Shown piece by piece: positions 61,587-64,000 of a DNA stretch of 64,000 nt (position 1 is the stretch's first letter; each line of letters opens with the position of its first letter). The notes beneath the pieces were generated by a model. That model did no database searches and was not told the origin of the DNA. It saw only the letters and a program-made list of their open reading frames with translations. Source of the DNA: Acanthopleura granulata (taxonomy: Eukaryota > Mollusca > Polyplacophora > Chitonida > Chitonidae); NCBI GenBank assembly GCA_016165875.1, contig JABBOT010000010.1, positions 15,525,357-15,589,356 on the forward strand. The letters run 5' to 3'. Made by a program: the position numbers and the translations under genes.

Positions 61587-63865
61587 TTAGTTTTGTAATC
61601 TCTCTAACAGGTGAGTCTTCACGATTTCATACTGAATTCTTTCCGTCACGTTCGAGTCTTTCTTGTATTCTGGATGATTCAGCACTAGTTCTCGGATTCT
61701 CCGTGCCACAGTCGGCCGCTCGCCTGTAGTGGTGTAATTATTTCAATTATGAAGTAGGAAAAAAAATTAATATAAATGGAATTCACCAAAACTGTTCTAG
61801 GTAAGATTATACGCAGTAGAATTAGGATTTGTACACTGAAATAAAGTGACGTACATTTACAATGATCATAGTTATTTTCATCGAGTAACGCGAAAAAACA
61901 AGCCGCTGATCAACTGTTTTAGAAGGTGCAATGTTTAGACAAAGAATCTTTACACTGTCAGCAGCCAATCAGTGGCAAGTTTGTAGCGATCACTCACCGG
62001 AAGCTGTTTGAGATATCACATGCAGATACCCGTCGATTTTCTGTCTGATTTCCGGTTGAAGTATTTGCGTGTCCAGAAATTGGCGGACCAATGAAAGCAG
62101 ACCTTGATGTGTTGGCTGAAAAGAAGAAAACAAAAACATGAAACAAGAAACGGAACAGTAATTTAATTCTTTAGTCATTTACCGAGGATTCCCCGCAGTC
62201 AACGGCCACTAAGGGGTCTCCTCAATTGGATACATATAATACAAGTATATACGTATGTTATATTTGATAAAAAGGAAATATAAGAAAGTATAGGTATCAT
62301 ACAGTTCGTAGAGTACAACTTAGCAATTAGAAGGCTATTTATAGAAGAAAAACAGGTGTTATTACAACAGAGAAAATACAGAAAATACACGGTGCACTGG
62401 TAAACAGTAGGCCTAAGGATTCAACATTCGTATGTGATGGTTGACGCAGAATCTTAACAAACCTACATTTGACTGGCATATTATTCGATCTCGGTTAATA
62501 AGAGAGGTTAAGTGTATGGATGGGTGAATACATGCCTGTTTTAGAAGTTGACAGATATCTTCAAGGCATTAGATCTTTATAATCAAGGTCTCAAAAGGTA
62601 AGGGCTCGAATCAGTGTACTAGTTAACACTAGAAAATACACTTACTAGAGATATCAAAACCAGTATACATGGACGATATTTATACAAGTGCGACGAAAGG
62701 GGGCCGCTGTGTGAACAATTTGTATTTAGCTACTGAGTGATTTCGTCTAATCAGAAGAGTAGATAATCTCCAAACCGAGCGCTTGACGTTTACTTACGCT
62801 GCCATTTACAATATCGTCAACAGACATTTCTTCACACCCCACAACATCTATTTTCGAGTCTGGAAAGACAAAACAGGTGAACCATAACGAACATGGGAGA
62901 TCTGGCAATGAAAGGTAATGAAAAAAACATACTGTTATCTTCAGGTGTAATTTTTAAGCAAATATTTAATCCCTATTGTTGACGATGATACGTTCAATGG
63001 TAAGGTTATTTAGATAAAATGTGTGCTTGAAGGCTCATACCTAGATCTTAATATCTTAATCATCCATACAAATTAAAACTCGGATGCGATGTACCGAAAA
63101 TTGGAAGCCCTCCTATAACCTTTATACAGGGGTAACAGTTAAATAATAGAACAAAAAGAAAATACTCATAATGTAGTAGCAAATGGCTGTTTTGTGACGA
63201 CTTTTGTGAGGCAGACACCTGCCCCTTTACACCTGTCCACTAGCATGGATTCCTAGATCTTCACAATAAGAATGAACCCGAGCTGATGACGCTGTATCTC
63301 TGCAGCCACGAACCGCCCATGAATGGTACGCACCACTTGAACGCGTGGGGCATAGTGTCAATCGACAGCTTGTCACAGCCAAAATGGCGACCACGCAACA
63401 CAGGTATTTTCCGCTCAACGGCTCACAAGACACAAGCTGCACTTGCGGAGCAGCGAGCGGTTCAACGTCGTTTTGACGTTATTCTGTGAGTGCCAAGGAG
63501 CAATCATAGATGTTACCGACAATTAGATGAAGCAGGGTTTTTATGTGTGCTAGGGAAAGGCCCCTAGGCGACCATATTCAACCGATTCAAGAGAGTTTTG
63601 CTGAACTACAGAACTCCAAAACGCTCTGTGTTTAGCTTTTTGAGATAATTTTAGGCGGATATCTTAGTTCAGGCAATTTAAGCTTCATTTAAGGTACATG
63701 TATGTGTGATACTAGATGTACCCATGTACTTTACATGGGTTTAAAGGACTTTAAAGAACAATGCTGTTTCTGTGTAGAATAGTCACCACGGCAGTTCGCC
63801 CTGAAGTGAAATTTCTTGTTTCTGATGGCATCTCGACTTAAAGATCTCTGGCAATTTTCGTGCAC
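61587..63865 (-). CDS. GCLC: Glutamate-cysteine ligase catalytic subunit, C-terminal exons (5'-partial)
   Basis: GCLC joins glutamate and cysteine in the first, rate-limiting step of glutathione synthesis in the cytosol. Four terminal exons on minus are seen: 63865-63787, 62859-62798, 62115-61998 and 61723-61587, with matching phases (1, 0, 1). They encode 139 residues from VHEN to the stop TAA. Matches to the family are VHENCQRSLSRDA (human KVDENMKVAQKRDA), KFHFRA (human MFYFRK), MSVDDIVNG (human MSIDTIING), GLLSLVRQFLD (human GLIPILNSYLE), TASGERPTVARRIRE (human RASGELMTVARWMRE) and NHPEYKKDS (human NHPDYKQDS). The protein ends about 40 residues earlier than the human one, and conservation is only moderate. 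It could be a diverged paralogue. The catalytic core lies right of the window. Confidence 0.85.
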
Positions 63866-64000
63866 CTACAACATAAAAAAAACATAGTTAGTTCAACAAT
63901 TAAACCTAATCTGATGATAAGTAATGTAAACATAACGAAAAGCAAATCCTATCCTATAGCCTGTAGAAAACCTCTTCTGCACAAATTTCTCAACCCTCCT
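63866..64000 (-). other. GCLC intron, partial
   Basis: This is intron sequence ending in the acceptor TATGTTGTAG just before the exon at 63865. No further exon with a valid donor is visible before the window edge. Confidence 0.5.

Overview
This is a stretch of animal nuclear DNA, most likely from a marine mollusc or a close lophotrochozoan relative. It is AT-rich, its genes carry GT-AG introns, and it is littered with tRNA-derived SINE copies of a type I associate with molluscan genomes. I cannot name the species. Six gene loci can be supported by splice sites, reading phase and family motifs.

Left to right: (1) 458-3309 (+), a four-exon calmodulin gene whose ATG exon lies left of the window. 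(2) 12605-21338 (+), an intact three-exon MFSD4/NaGLT1-type sugar transporter. (3) 25441-26132 (-), an orphan copy of the last two exons of an SLC46-type transporter. (4) 30564-35982 (+), a second, frameshifted copy of the MFSD4-like gene. (5) 38655-42066 (-), the complete four-exon SLC46-type transporter, tail-to-tail with the preceding gene. (6) 47680-50824 (+), a three-exon small secreted protein with two PLAC-like cysteine domains. (7) 56619-59385 (-), a three-exon CIMIP1 (C20orf85/LLC1)-type ciliary microtubule inner protein. (8) 61587-63865 (-), the last four exons of a GCLC-type glutamate-cysteine ligase catalytic subunit, continuing beyond the right edge.

The middle of the window (about 9.1-39.4 kb) is one tandem segmental duplication. 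Copy 1 spans about 9105-26221 and copy 2 about 26222-39437. The right breakpoint is inside intron 2 of the SLC46 gene, which explains the orphan SLC46 exons. The copies have diverged by roughly a tenth or more in most non-coding sequence. The last MFSD4 exon and the intron next to it are nearly identical, which suggests gene conversion. Copy 2 carries a one-base deletion and a damaged polyadenylation signal, so copy 1 is probably the working gene. Comparing the copies gives filled and empty insertion sites. These reveal a 3.13-kb inverted-repeat DNA transposon of unassigned type (14236-17368, 6-bp target duplication), a SINE with a 10-bp target duplication (21506-21774), and a ~1.2-kb dispersed element (24122-25318) that also occurs at 5218-6140.

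The genes do not form a pathway. Two solute carriers sit side by side, and the remaining genes are unrelated housekeeping, ciliary or secreted proteins. The most interesting points are the unassigned transposon, the conversion pattern, introns built from short repeats that resemble 3' splice sites, the twin-PLAC mini-protein, and a calmodulin with five unusual residues.
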